Shown here piece by piece: positions 1 through 7,308 of a DNA stretch of 30,531 nucleotides. Both the position numbers and the translations under genes were made by a program. The stretch spans positions 1-30,531 of the IMG/VR virus record IMGVR_UViG_3300031758_000375; one strand, given 5' to 3'. The notes beneath the pieces are model-generated. The model was not told the DNA's origin, ran no database searches, and saw nothing but the letters and a program-made list of their open reading frames with translations. Each line of letters starts with the position of its first letter. Position 1 is the stretch's first letter. Origin of the DNA: a virus.

Positions 1-999
1 AAGATTAAATCAATTGAAGAATTAAAGAGTTCTGTTGAAGGTGGAATAAAATGTGAACACTGTGGAATTGACTTAATGATGGCCTCAATTACACAATCTA
101 AAATTGCCGAACTTGATGGTTATATCCTGCAAAAAGACCAAATTTATACCACAATGCAGGTTTTAACTAGCACAGAACAAACATTTGTTAGACTTAAAAA
201 AGAATTTGATGAATACGAAAAGAATAAGTTAATCTTTGAAAAGTATCAGGCAACTATTGAGAGTATTGAAAGTAAGAAGTTATTACTTGAAGATAAACTC
301 AAAAGATATGATGAGGTTCAAGACATAATTCTAAAGAACAACAATACAGATAGTTTGATTGTTAAAGCTGATATGAGACTTAACGAACTCAAAACTGAAC
401 TTACAACCGTAGAAAGAGCAATCTCTAATGCCAATTTTGAGGTTACGACCAACAACAATAAGGTAATTAAAAACCTTGAACTCATTGATACGATTAAAGA
501 AGAGCAGATTAAAGAGGGTAAGTATAAAACATATTTGGAATTGTTTGGTAAGAATGGAATCGCCAAAAAGATTATGAAGAATATGATGCCACTCATCAAC
601 TCTGAACTCCAAAGACTTCTACAGGACTCTTGCTACTTTAGACTTGAGGTTAGAATATCTGAAAAGAATGAGGTTGAGTTTTGGATGATTGACAACAATA
701 CTCAGATTGAAAAACTTATGGTTTCAGGCTCAGGATATGAAAAGACAATTGCTTCATTAGCTCTAAGAGCCGTCCTTTCAAAGGTTTGTTCCCTACCTAA
801 ACCAAACATCGTTGTGTTCGATGAGGTATTTGGTAAGATATCCAACGACAACCTTGAAATGGTTTATGAGTTCTTTATAAAGATTAAAGAATATTTTGAA
901 AATATTTTGGTTATTACACATAATCCACTAATTTCGCAGTGGGCTGATAACACAATCAAAGTAAAGAAGGTCGACAACATCAGTAAGATTGTTAATTAA
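1..999 (+). CDS. 46: Recombination endonuclease subunit, gp46/SbcC/Rad50-like (5' truncated)
   Basis: This is the C-terminal 332 residues of an SMC-like ATPase that pairs with a gp47/Mre11-type nuclease to process DNA ends in phage recombination-dependent replication. The frame is open from base 1, so the gene starts upstream of the window; the ATG at 76 is internal. Visible parts are a zinc-hook CxxC (CEHC, fragment residues 18-21), a Glu/Lys-rich coiled coil to about residue 180, an ABC signature SGSGYEK near 242-248, a Walker B strand NIVVFDEVFG near 270-280 with the DE catalytic pair, and an H-loop ITHNP near 305. The order hook, returning coil, signature, Walker B, H-loop is that of the Rad50/SbcC/gp46 family. 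The N-terminal Walker A lobe lies outside the window. It is followed by a 50-nt gap holding a host-type promoter. Confidence 0.9.
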   Translation, partial: KIKSIEELKSSVEGGIKCEHCGIDLMMASITQSKIAELDGYILQKDQIYTTMQVLTSTEQTFVRLKKEFDEYEKNKLIFEKYQATIESIESKKLLLEDKLKRYDEVQDIILKNNNTDSLIVKADMRLNELKTELTTVERAISNANFEVTTNNNKVIKNLELIDTIKEEQIKEGKYKTYLELFGKNGIAKKIMKNMMPLINSELQRLLQDSCYFRLEVRISEKNEVEFWMIDNNTQIEKLMVSGSGYEKTIASLALRAVLSKVCSLPKPNIVVFDEVFGKISNDNLEMVYEFFIKIKEYFENILVITHNPLISQWADNTIKVKKVDNISKIVN

Positions 1000-1003
1000 T
1001 ATT

Positions 1004-1035
1004 TTTGGAGTGTATCAGTTTTAGTTTTAAATTTG
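1004..1035 (+). promoter_or_regulatory. Bacteroidota-type promoter upstream of the 1050 gene
   Basis: TTTG at 1004-1007 and TAAATTTG at 1028-1035 are separated by 20 nt. This matches the Bacteroidota housekeeping consensus (TTTG about 19 nt before TAnnTTTG). The ATG at 1050 lies 14 nt after the -7 element, giving a leader of about 10 nt. It would drive the unknown gene and the sigma factor together. Confidence 0.6.
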
Positions 1036-1049
1036 TAGAAAATTAAAAT

Positions 1050-1610
1050 ATGAAATACCTTTTATTTGTTTACGGAAATTATTCAGAACACGAATTCGTC
1101 CTTAAAGGAATTGCAAAAATTCTTGGGACTATTGCGTGTAATGATGTAAAATATCAGTATGGTGATAGTGGTGGTATATTCCACTTTACAACCCTTGAAA
1201 AACCTGGTAAGGTTAAGAAAACACTTGGAGTTCAATTGCAAGGATTTTCAGCGATGTATTTCTTGGTTCCCTTTAATAAGAATGTAAATTTCTATATTGG
1301 TGACCCAAAAGTTGAGACTCACCTGTTCACACAAAGTGAAGAAACTGACAATATGTCAGAGTCTACAAAATTGGAATACAATTTGGAAGATATGCAGAGT
1401 GAAATGTCTGACATTGATATGGAAGTTTTTATGAAAAATCTGTCAAACTTTATTGGAGTTGACCTCACTCAAATTGAGGTTGATGAAGAACAAGTTGAAA
1501 TTGTAAGGGAAAAAACTTTGGATGAGATTTTAGATAAAATCAGCGAATGTGGCATTGAATCATTAACACAAACCGAAAAACAATTATTAGATGAATATGC
1601 TAAAGGATGA
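1050..1610 (+). CDS. Conserved phage protein of unknown function
   Basis: A 186-residue soluble protein with no family that I recognise. The N-terminal half (about 1-95) alternates hydrophobic strands and looks like a compact alpha/beta domain (MKYLLFVYGN, then several short strands with Gly turns). The C-terminal half is strongly acidic, with Met/Glu/Asp-rich helices and a final helical segment resembling a hairpin (TLDEILDKI, then LTQTEKQLLDEYAKG). It overlaps the sigma-factor start by 20 nt, so the two are probably translationally coupled and share the promoter at 1004-1035. Its place between gp46 and the sigma factor hints at a role in transcription or recombination control, but nothing in the sequence proves this. 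Confidence 0.75.
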   Translation: MKYLLFVYGNYSEHEFVLKGIAKILGTIACNDVKYQYGDSGGIFHFTTLEKPGKVKKTLGVQLQGFSAMYFLVPFNKNVNFYIGDPKVETHLFTQSEETDNMSESTKLEYNLEDMQSEMSDIDMEVFMKNLSNFIGVDLTQIEVDEEQVEIVREKTLDEILDKISECGIESLTQTEKQLLDEYAKG

Positions 1611-2409
1611 AAATCAGGACAAAAGTGTGTCCGCAATTAACCAAGACGAAATTCAATACTATTTGAAAGAACTTCGTCGTATTAAAGTAATGACCCCTGA
1701 CCGGGAGAAAGAACTTTCTCGAAAGATTCAGAGTGGAGAAATTACTGATAGTGAAAAGAATGAGATAGAACAAGAACTACTCCAAGGTAACCTTCGTTTT
1801 GTAATTACAATTGCAAAACAATACCAAAATCAAGGCGTTGATTTATCTGACCTTATTGCCGAAGGTAACATTGGTCTTATGAGAGCGATTAAAAACTTTG
1901 ATTGGACTAAGAACCTTCGTTTTATATCATACGCTGTATGGTGGATTCGTCAGTCTATTCTTCAGTCTTTGAACGAACACTCTCGTACCATTCGTATCCC
2001 TGTAAATGTGGTTCAAGACCTACACAAGGAAAAGAAACGTATTGAAAAGACTGGTGGGGAACTCGATAATCGATTTGTTAATCTTCCATCAGTTATTAAC
2101 TTGGAAACAAACATCAACGAGGATGGTGATACTTTGATTGACCTTATTGAAAACAAAGACTCATTACGTCCTGACCATTCATTTTATAGTGATAAACAAA
2201 TTAAAGAGGGCCTTACTGAAATCTTGAATATTCTTGATTCTCGTGAAAAACAGATTATTATGGATTATTATGGTCTTTCAGGGACACCAAGAACTCTTGA
2301 AGATATTGGACAGGACTTCAATCTAACAAAGGAAAGGGTTCGTCAAATTAAAGAGAGAGGACTTCGTAAACTTAGAAATGAGTCATCGTCTTTGTTTGAT
2401 TATCTATAA
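1591..2409 (+). CDS. RNA polymerase sigma factor, sigma-70 family (RpoD-like, no region 1.1)
   Basis: A 272-residue sigma factor that would redirect host RNA polymerase to phage promoters. A region 1.2-like segment (about 18-50) precedes region 2 (about 67-123: NLRFVITIAKQY, DLIAEGNIGLMRAI, RFISYAVWWIRQSI with the -10-recognising aromatics). Region 3 begins at HSRTIRIPVNV (130-140). Region 4 (about 204-268) ends in a helix-turn-helix TLEDIGQDFNLTKERVRQIK. It resembles the primary sigma of Bacteroidota but lacks region 1.1, so it may be free to bind DNA or core without autoinhibition. Start: ATG at 1591 (MNMLKDEN), with a second in-frame ATG at 1597; either overlaps the upstream gene. Its position after the gp46-like gene is where T4-like genomes carry the late sigma gp55, making it the best candidate reader of the TATTTATA motifs. 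The family call is firm; the late role is inferred. Confidence 0.95.
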   Translation: MNMLKDENQDKSVSAINQDEIQYYLKELRRIKVMTPDREKELSRKIQSGEITDSEKNEIEQELLQGNLRFVITIAKQYQNQGVDLSDLIAEGNIGLMRAIKNFDWTKNLRFISYAVWWIRQSILQSLNEHSRTIRIPVNVVQDLHKEKKRIEKTGGELDNRFVNLPSVINLETNINEDGDTLIDLIENKDSLRPDHSFYSDKQIKEGLTEILNILDSREKQIIMDYYGLSGTPRTLEDIGQDFNLTKERVRQIKERGLRKLRNESSSLFDYL

Positions 2410-2414
2410 ACTGA

Positions 2415-2422
2415 TATTTATA
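2415..2422 (+). promoter_or_regulatory. TATTTATA putative late promoter
   Basis: Octamer TATTTATA followed by an A-rich stretch, 13 nt before the ATG at 2436. It is the same arrangement as at 5958, 15799, 23502, 27246 and 30459. Confidence 0.6.
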
Positions 2423-2435
2423 TAAAAAATATAAA

Positions 2436-2711
2436 ATGGAAACAGTAAAAAAATATCTGCCACTAGCAACATTTATTTTAGTATTTTTGGTATTCTTCAA
2501 AAGCTGCGGAACATCATCCAAAGTTAGTAAACTTGAAAAACAAAATGAGAAATTAATGGTTATGTTGGATTCTATATATTCCAACACGGCTAAAACAAGT
2601 GAACTAAAGCCAATTCTTGAGAACACGGTTCTATGGAGAACTCTTGAAATTGAAGAATTATCTGATAAGAACAAAATGCCAATAAACCACTATAAGAATG
2701 AAGTTAAATAA
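2436..2711 (+). CDS. Small membrane-anchored coiled-coil protein
   Basis: A 91-residue protein with one N-terminal membrane segment (about residues 6-21, LPLATFILVFLVFF) preceded by two lysines. A short SCGTSS linker follows, then a Lys/Glu heptad-like helix (about 30-50). The KSCGTSS motif resembles a lipoprotein cleavage region, but the residues before Cys24 (FFKS) do not fit a good lipobox, so a plain signal anchor is more likely. The hydrophilic part should lie in the periplasm. The stop overlaps the next start by one base (TAATG), suggesting co-translation with the multi-pass membrane protein at 2711. It is driven by the TATTTATA box at 2415. No family recognised. Confidence 0.75.
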   Translation: METVKKYLPLATFILVFLVFFKSCGTSSKVSKLEKQNEKLMVMLDSIYSNTAKTSELKPILENTVLWRTLEIEELSDKNKMPINHYKNEVK

Positions 2712-3652
2712 TGAAAAAACTTTTTCAGTGGGTTAAAGATAATCCGAATAGGGCCATGTTTTTGGTCCCTATTCTTTTGGTTGCAGGTATATCCATATCT
2801 CACGTTGTGTCGTGGTATGACATTGCAAATCCAATTAACTGGGCAATCTATCTTTCGATTGCAATTGAGGTTGCGGCCATGACAGCACTTGTTGCGGCAA
2901 CCAATAGAATTAAAGGAGGGGTTTGGTTCATGTTTATTCTTGTAACCATTATCCAAATGATTGGTAATATCTTCTTTTCATTTAAGGAGATTGATGCAAA
3001 CGGAGACCTATTCAAGTCTTGGATGGAATTAACATCCCCACTATGGGAACTGCTCGGTTCAGACCCTACTGATATATCCTCACAGAAAAGATGGCTTGCA
3101 TTTTTAGAAGGAGGTCTTCTTCCAATTATATCTTTAACATCACTACACTTCTTTACAAAGTACGATAAAAATAAAAGTGGTAGTAAAGTTGAAGAAATAC
3201 CACAAATTACTGAACCCGATGAGGATATTAGTGACGAAGAATATGAAGAAGTGTTACAAAATTTTGTTAGAAAACAAAAAGAACAAGAAGAAAAATTAAA
3301 GTATACCCCAACCCAAGAAGATTTAGATAAACTTGATAACTTTCTTAAAAATTTGAATTATGAAGGACCAAAAGAAGTTTTGAATGAAGATGAAAAATAT
3401 ACCCCAAACGAACAGGAGTTAAATAAAATTGAGGAAATATTATCCACTTATCCTAAACCTGAAACTGTTGAAATTAAAGAAGAACAAATTCAATATAATA
3501 ATGAAGACGCTCAAAAAGTTATTTATGAACCAATTGAAGAGTATGTTGATAGTACTGAAGAAGTTCAAACAGTGGAGGATGTTGAAGAAATAGAAGTTAA
3601 ACCTGAGCCAGTAGAGGAAAGAAAAAATAAAGTTTTGAACTACTTTAAATAA
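2711..3652 (+). CDS. Multi-pass membrane protein with acidic repeat tail
   Basis: A 313-residue protein with about four membrane helices (roughly 15-36, 44-64, 70-91 and 132-149) and a long cytosolic-type acidic tail (155-313). The tail carries two copies of a 17-residue unit, YTPTQEDLDKLDNFL at about 198 and YTPNEQELNKIEEIL at about 230. They are separated by a short linker and followed by Glu/Val-rich low complexity. The N-terminus MKKLFQWVKDNPNRA is basic, which favours N-in topology. Cotranscribed with the small anchor protein upstream, it may form a membrane complex with it, for example in lysis timing, superinfection exclusion or host-membrane remodelling. It has no holin-like size and no recognised domain, so the function is open. 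Confidence 0.8.
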   Translation: MKKLFQWVKDNPNRAMFLVPILLVAGISISHVVSWYDIANPINWAIYLSIAIEVAAMTALVAATNRIKGGVWFMFILVTIIQMIGNIFFSFKEIDANGDLFKSWMELTSPLWELLGSDPTDISSQKRWLAFLEGGLLPIISLTSLHFFTKYDKNKSGSKVEEIPQITEPDEDISDEEYEEVLQNFVRKQKEQEEKLKYTPTQEDLDKLDNFLKNLNYEGPKEVLNEDEKYTPNEQELNKIEEILSTYPKPETVEIKEEQIQYNNEDAQKVIYEPIEEYVDSTEEVQTVEDVEEIEVKPEPVEERKNKVLNYFK

Positions 3653-3655
3653 TCG

Positions 3656-4246
3656 ATGGAAATCGTAAAGTTTGGAGAATTTGATTATTTCGAAAAAAAC
3701 AAAAACAAGAAACAAATTGTACTTTGTAATTCCTTTAGAAATAGTCATAACTATTTAATTTCTCTAAAAAACAGAAATAATGGAAGGTATAAAAAAATAC
3801 CCAATTACTTAATTACCAGAGATGGTAAAATTATTAATTTGATTCCTGATGATGAATTTTCTACTTTTTTTAATGATTATGATATAGACAGGAATGTTAT
3901 AATAATATCTTTAGAAAATCTTGGGTGGTTGCAAAAAACCCCACTGAGAAGTGAATATTTTAATTGGATTGGGGAAAAGGTAGTCTCCGATGTCTTTGAA
4001 CGAAAATGGAGAGATAAGATTTTTTGGCAAGAGTATACTGAAGGCCAAATGGAATCTTTAATTGAACTATGTCAAAAACTCCTCAAAAAATTCTCTATTC
4101 ATAAAACTTTTATAGGTCACAACACAAAAGTTGATGGTATTAAGATATTTAATGGTATAGTGTGCCGTAGCAACTATAATAATAAATTTACCGATGTTAG
4201 TCCTTCTTTTGATTTTGAAGGATTTAAAACTAAAATAGAACAATGA
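3656..4246 (+). CDS. N-acetylmuramoyl-L-alanine amidase-like protein (Amidase_2/PGRP fold), altered zinc site
   Basis: A 196-residue protein with the order of elements of the T7-lysozyme/PGRP amidase fold: IPNYLITRDGKIINLIPDDE (48-67) matches the central beta hairpin, VIIISLENLGW (81-91) the following strand, YTEGQMESLIELC the helix before the second ligand, and FIGHNTKVDG (152-161) the GH ligand motif. TDVSPSFDFE (179-188) matches the terminal D/C-P-G-P-FDW motif. His155 and Asp180 are therefore present. The first zinc His, normally in a VIHHT/VIHcS strand, is replaced here by IVLCNSF (Cys24), with a nearby His31. The protein may use Cys24 as ligand, have shifted the site to His31, or be a non-catalytic peptidoglycan binder. 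There is no signal peptide, so export would need a holin. It overlaps the next gene by 4 nt (ATGA). Confidence 0.65.
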   Translation: MEIVKFGEFDYFEKNKNKKQIVLCNSFRNSHNYLISLKNRNNGRYKKIPNYLITRDGKIINLIPDDEFSTFFNDYDIDRNVIIISLENLGWLQKTPLRSEYFNWIGEKVVSDVFERKWRDKIFWQEYTEGQMESLIELCQKLLKKFSIHKTFIGHNTKVDGIKIFNGIVCRSNYNNKFTDVSPSFDFEGFKTKIEQ

Positions 4247-4836
4247 ATGAAATTGAAATCATAAAGAATCAAATAAAAATTCTTAATGAACTACGCCAAA
4301 ATAATAATCCCTTGGTTAGAGAACACGTAAATCAAATTAGAGAAAAATATAGAATTGTGGAAGAAGACTCACCAAGAGATATTAGTAGATATAATGTTCC
4401 CGACGCAACTGAAGATGAAATTGAAAATAATGAAGGTAAACCTGATGATACTAGTCAAGGATATAGAATATCAGGAGGTATTTTGGTTTTACACGGGGAT
4501 AGTTCAAAAGACGTTGAGCTAACAACTGACGACAAAATAGCTTTCCAAGAGACTATGGATGAATTTGTAAATGAAGTTTCTGACCTTGCAAATTTTGGGC
4601 AGCTAAATGTTTATAAAAATAATGTTGATTGGTCTGGACTTGTGGTTGATTTTGACGTTGAGTTTTATCTAACTATCGGTGAAAGTAATGGAATTTATTT
4701 GTCAGGTGAAATGACAAAGATTGATGAAAATTACTTAGACATGATATCTAAACTCCAAACATTTTATGAAAAATTTAAATCAAAATGGGCTAAGATTTTA
4801 GCCGGCAGAAAGAAAACAAAACAAACTAATAAATAA
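4243..4836 (+). CDS. Hypothetical acidic phage protein
   Basis: A 197-residue protein with an N-terminal helical segment (1-36, MNEIEIIKNQIKILNELRQ onward), an acidic disordered linker (about 37-70) and a compact C-terminal domain. The sequence around 74-85 (YRISGGILVLHG) and 125-150 (VDWSGLVVDFDVEFYLTIGE) suggests a small beta-rich fold closed by a long helix and a basic tail (GRKKTKQTNK). It starts inside the amidase stop (ATGA overlap) and shares one base with the next gene (TAATG), so it is part of a co-translated block leading to probable virion genes. A virion or assembly function is plausible from context only. Confidence 0.7.
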   Translation: MNEIEIIKNQIKILNELRQNNNPLVREHVNQIREKYRIVEEDSPRDISRYNVPDATEDEIENNEGKPDDTSQGYRISGGILVLHGDSSKDVELTTDDKIAFQETMDEFVNEVSDLANFGQLNVYKNNVDWSGLVVDFDVEFYLTIGESNGIYLSGEMTKIDENYLDMISKLQTFYEKFKSKWAKILAGRKKTKQTNK

Positions 4837-5084
4837 TGGCACTCACCACAACTGAAAAAAAAGAAATAGAAGTTATAGTTAGGAAAGAACTAAAAGACTT
4901 TCTTGGTTCTAATACTATGAAACAGTTTGAAGAAAAAATGCTTGAACTAATTATAAAAGAATTAAAAAGAGGGAAAGTCGGAACTGAAGTTAGAGATATT
5001 GTTGTTAAAATTTTTTCAGAATTTTATCAATTTATGTGGATGCAGAGAAGTTATTGGGAACCTAGATTAAAAAATGTAAGATGA
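4836..5084 (+). CDS. Small helical phage protein
   Basis: An 82-residue, almost wholly helical protein with mixed charge. It has three predicted helices (about 5-22, 26-45 and 50-72) and an aromatic C-terminus (FYQFMWMQRSYWEPRLKNVR). It has no Cys and no membrane segment. One-base overlap with the gene before (TAATG) and a 4-nt overlap with the gene after (ATGATGG) imply tight co-translation. The size and charge pattern would suit a small head, neck or chaperone component, but no family is recognised. Confidence 0.7.
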   Translation: MALTTTEKKEIEVIVRKELKDFLGSNTMKQFEEKMLELIIKELKRGKVGTEVRDIVVKIFSEFYQFMWMQRSYWEPRLKNVR

Positions 5085-5956
5085 TGGACTTAAAACAATC
5101 GGCAATTAAAGCAATTAATAGAGCTTTTTCATCTGAGGGTGAAAAATTAAATAGTTTAGAAGCCTCTAACGCTAAAGATAGTATTGTAAAACAAATTCAA
5201 AAATCAGAACAATCAGAAGCAACAGCTTCAGGTGCTGCAGGAGTATTTGTGGGTCCTATGTCAGGTGAAATGGAAGAAAAATGGTCCGAGAAGTATAAAA
5301 AAAGTATTGATTGTAAAAATCCTAAAGGATTTAGTCAGAAGGCTCACTGCCAAGGTAGAAAGAAAAAAATGCAAGAAAGTTTAAATGAGGCTGTAAGAAG
5401 TGAAATGGCTCAACTAAAAGACCTTGCAAGAAAATATGCTAAAGTCGAAAAAGAAGGGGAAAACGAGAAAGATAAGTTAGAAAAAATGTTATCCACCCTT
5501 CAAAAACAATTCAGAAAGGGAATGAAGGTTGAGATGGAACATAAGATGGGTATAACAAAGGCGAAACAAATTGCTTTAGACCACCTTAAAGAGAACCCTT
5601 TATATTATGATGATTTAGAAAAGGTTGAAAAACCAAAGAAGACTGAAACAAAGGAGGCAACCGGAGCATCCTCAGCGGGACAATATTCTACACCGGCTTT
5701 TGGGGCTAAATCAATGAGCCCAAAACATTGGAGGGGTAGAGCAAAAACACAAATACCAGGTGGTGCATTCGTACAAGTTAAAAAGAAATGTAAGACCTTC
5801 CCATATTGTAACCAAGGGGACATTAATGCCCTTGAAATTTCAAGAAACCCTGTTGTTAAAAAGAAAAAGAAAAAACTATCTGAACAATACGGTGTTTCAG
5901 AAGAACTGATTATGCAAATTATTCTTAACGAGTTATATAAAAACCTCGAAAAGTAA
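5081..5956 (+). CDS. DUF5661-type phage protein, probable virion or head-assembly component
   Basis: A 291-residue Lys/Glu-rich protein built from several short conserved blocks. The first is GPMSGEMEEKWSEKYKKSID at about 58-77, running directly into CKNPKGFSQKAHCQGRKKK (78-96), a Cys/His block of a kind that recurs in phage structural proteins. The second is MEHKMGITKAKQIALDHLKE at about 152-171 followed by NPLYYDDL, which matches the DUF5661 signature (HxxG...A..IA.DHL.E.P.YY..L). The third is IPGGAFVQVKKKCKTFPYCN near 226-245 followed by QGDINALE. The C-terminus (SEELIMQIILNELYKNLEK) is amphipathic. The start is the ATG at 5081 or the adjacent one at 5084; the first gives the ATGA overlap. 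The DUF5661 match is from memory of the family pattern; the role is inferred. Confidence 0.75.
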   Translation: MMDLKQSAIKAINRAFSSEGEKLNSLEASNAKDSIVKQIQKSEQSEATASGAAGVFVGPMSGEMEEKWSEKYKKSIDCKNPKGFSQKAHCQGRKKKMQESLNEAVRSEMAQLKDLARKYAKVEKEGENEKDKLEKMLSTLQKQFRKGMKVEMEHKMGITKAKQIALDHLKENPLYYDDLEKVEKPKKTETKEATGASSAGQYSTPAFGAKSMSPKHWRGRAKTQIPGGAFVQVKKKCKTFPYCNQGDINALEISRNPVVKKKKKKLSEQYGVSEELIMQIILNELYKNLEK

Positions 5957-5957
5957 G

Positions 5958-5965
5958 TATTTATA
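5958..5965 (+). promoter_or_regulatory. TATTTATA putative late promoter
   Basis: TATTTATA directly after the stop of the preceding gene, with TAAAAAAA after it, 15 nt before the ATG at 5981. Spacing and flanks match the copy at 15799. Confidence 0.6.
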
Positions 5966-5980
5966 TAAAAAAATATCCAA

Positions 5981-7246
5981 ATGAAAGAAATCGATAACAT
6001 AGTAAAAAAAGTTTTATTGGAGTCTCTAAACGAGAAGGCTGATGAAATTACACAGAAAATACAAGAGAAAATTTCAGGTGAAATGGAAGAAGCTGAATGT
6101 AAGGAAGGTGACTGCGGTGAAATGAAAGAGATAGGATTTAAACAAGGTCTTGCAAAAGCTGCTCGCAAAAAATTCGGCAAAACTCCAAAAAGTTTAGAAG
6201 ATAAATTTCATTTGTCTGATTTTGAAGATGACGACGATATGACTGATATTATGTCAGGAGAGTTTGATTATGTTGCCGAGGATGAATGCACGGAAGGTAA
6301 TTGCGGTGAAATGGAAGAAGAACTTCACGGAAATCAAAGTAAAATAGATGTTGCGCCACCAAAGGGTAAGATTACAAAAGCTGATTTTGATAAGTTAAGA
6401 GATATGAAGGAAGATTACACTGAAATGGAAGAAGGTAATGCTTTTTTGAAGAAACTTAAAGATACCCCAAAGGGAGGAGAGTTTAAATTAGGAGGTAAAA
6501 CTTATACTGATACATCTGATTTAGAGGAGTCTTTCAAATACTCAATTCAGTTTGATGGTGAGGAATTAGTTTTAACTGAAAATGAACTTATTACAATGAT
6601 TGAAGAAATTGTTCTCGAAGAAAAGAAAACTAATCTAAAATCACCTGGTAAGTCAAAGGGTATGGTTGAATACGATAGAGTTCACAAAAAAGATGAAGAT
6701 ATCAATAAGAAGGCTAACAAAGAATCTTTCAAAAAAATGAAAGAGTATGTCGAAGCCGGCTCAAAGGGTAGTTTTGAGACCAATCCAAAACACTTCCCAA
6801 AAGGTAATGGTGAACTTGCTAAGATGGATAAAAAGGCTTATAAAGCTTCAGAAGCCGTTGAGGAATATGTTGATACATTTGCATATGGTGGTGGTATGTT
6901 GGATTTAGACCCGGGTGAAATTGGTTACAATGAAGATTGGTTGGAAAAAACAATCGAAGGTTCGTCTATGACTGGTAACTCACCTGAATACGCAAATGCG
7001 GTTGATACAGGTTATGGTAAAAAATTAAATAAGAGAAGAAAGGAAAATCTTTACAACAAAGAAAAGAGACAAAATAGTTATAAGAGATTTAATCAACCTG
7101 TTGATGTTGCTGGTGAAAAAACAAAATCAGGTAAATTAGATAAAATGTTTAAATCACTTGGAGAATCGGAAGAAAAAGAAGAGATTGTATCTGAAGAGAT
7201 GATAAGAATGAAAGAACTTTTATCTTATAACAAGAAAACACAATAA
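5981..7246 (+). CDS. Acidic repeat-containing protein with candidate capsid-targeting leader
   Basis: A 421-residue, highly charged protein. The N-terminus MKEIDNIVKKVLLESL is a basic amphipathic helix ending in L12-L13-E14, matching the [L/I]-x-E consensus of T4-type prohead protease sites. Two diverged repeats follow at 32-50 (SGEMEEAECKEGDCGEMKE) and 92-113 (SGEF, then ECTEGNCGEMEE), each with a CxxxxC pair (C40/C45 and C103/C108) that could bind metal or form disulfides. The same SGEMEE string occurs in the preceding protein, hinting at common ancestry or assembly. The C-terminal part (about 225-400) is Lys/Gly/Asn-rich with YAYGGG-like turns and is probably extended. Its acidic, low-complexity character recalls prohead core (scaffold) or internal proteins. 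It has its own promoter at 5958 and ends before the hairpin terminator at 7274. Confidence 0.75.
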   Translation: MKEIDNIVKKVLLESLNEKADEITQKIQEKISGEMEEAECKEGDCGEMKEIGFKQGLAKAARKKFGKTPKSLEDKFHLSDFEDDDDMTDIMSGEFDYVAEDECTEGNCGEMEEELHGNQSKIDVAPPKGKITKADFDKLRDMKEDYTEMEEGNAFLKKLKDTPKGGEFKLGGKTYTDTSDLEESFKYSIQFDGEELVLTENELITMIEEIVLEEKKTNLKSPGKSKGMVEYDRVHKKDEDINKKANKESFKKMKEYVEAGSKGSFETNPKHFPKGNGELAKMDKKAYKASEAVEEYVDTFAYGGGMLDLDPGEIGYNEDWLEKTIEGSSMTGNSPEYANAVDTGYGKKLNKRRKENLYNKEKRQNSYKRFNQPVDVAGEKTKSGKLDKMFKSLGESEEKEEIVSEEMIRMKELLSYNKKTQ

Positions 7247-7273
7247 TAGTTACAAATTAATATTATCTATTAT

Positions 7274-7308
7274 ATTCTCCATATGTAACCATATGGAGAA
7301 TTTTTTTT
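7274..7308 (+). terminator. Perfect 12-bp hairpin with T-tract, overlapping the next start codon
   Basis: ATTCTCCATATG (7274-7285), loop TAAC, then the exact complement CATATGGAGAAT (7290-7301) and seven Ts. It has the form of an ideal intrinsic terminator for the 5981 transcription unit. The ATG of the next gene (7293) lies inside the 3' arm, and the T-tract encodes its Phe-Phe. Read-through RNA would therefore hide that start codon. Confidence 0.85.

Noticed and set aside
76-999. Gene start at the ATG at 76
   Set aside because: The frame is open to base 1 and the upstream codons encode the zinc-hook Cys pair, so the gene is truncated by the window.
2436-2520. Lipoprotein signal in the 91-residue protein
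   Set aside because: The residues before Cys24 (FFKS) do not fit a lipobox; a signal anchor explains the sequence.
5605-6180. Minus-strand frame of 191 codons
   Set aside because: It lies opposite two well-supported plus-strand genes and has Ser/Phe-rich shadow composition with no motif.
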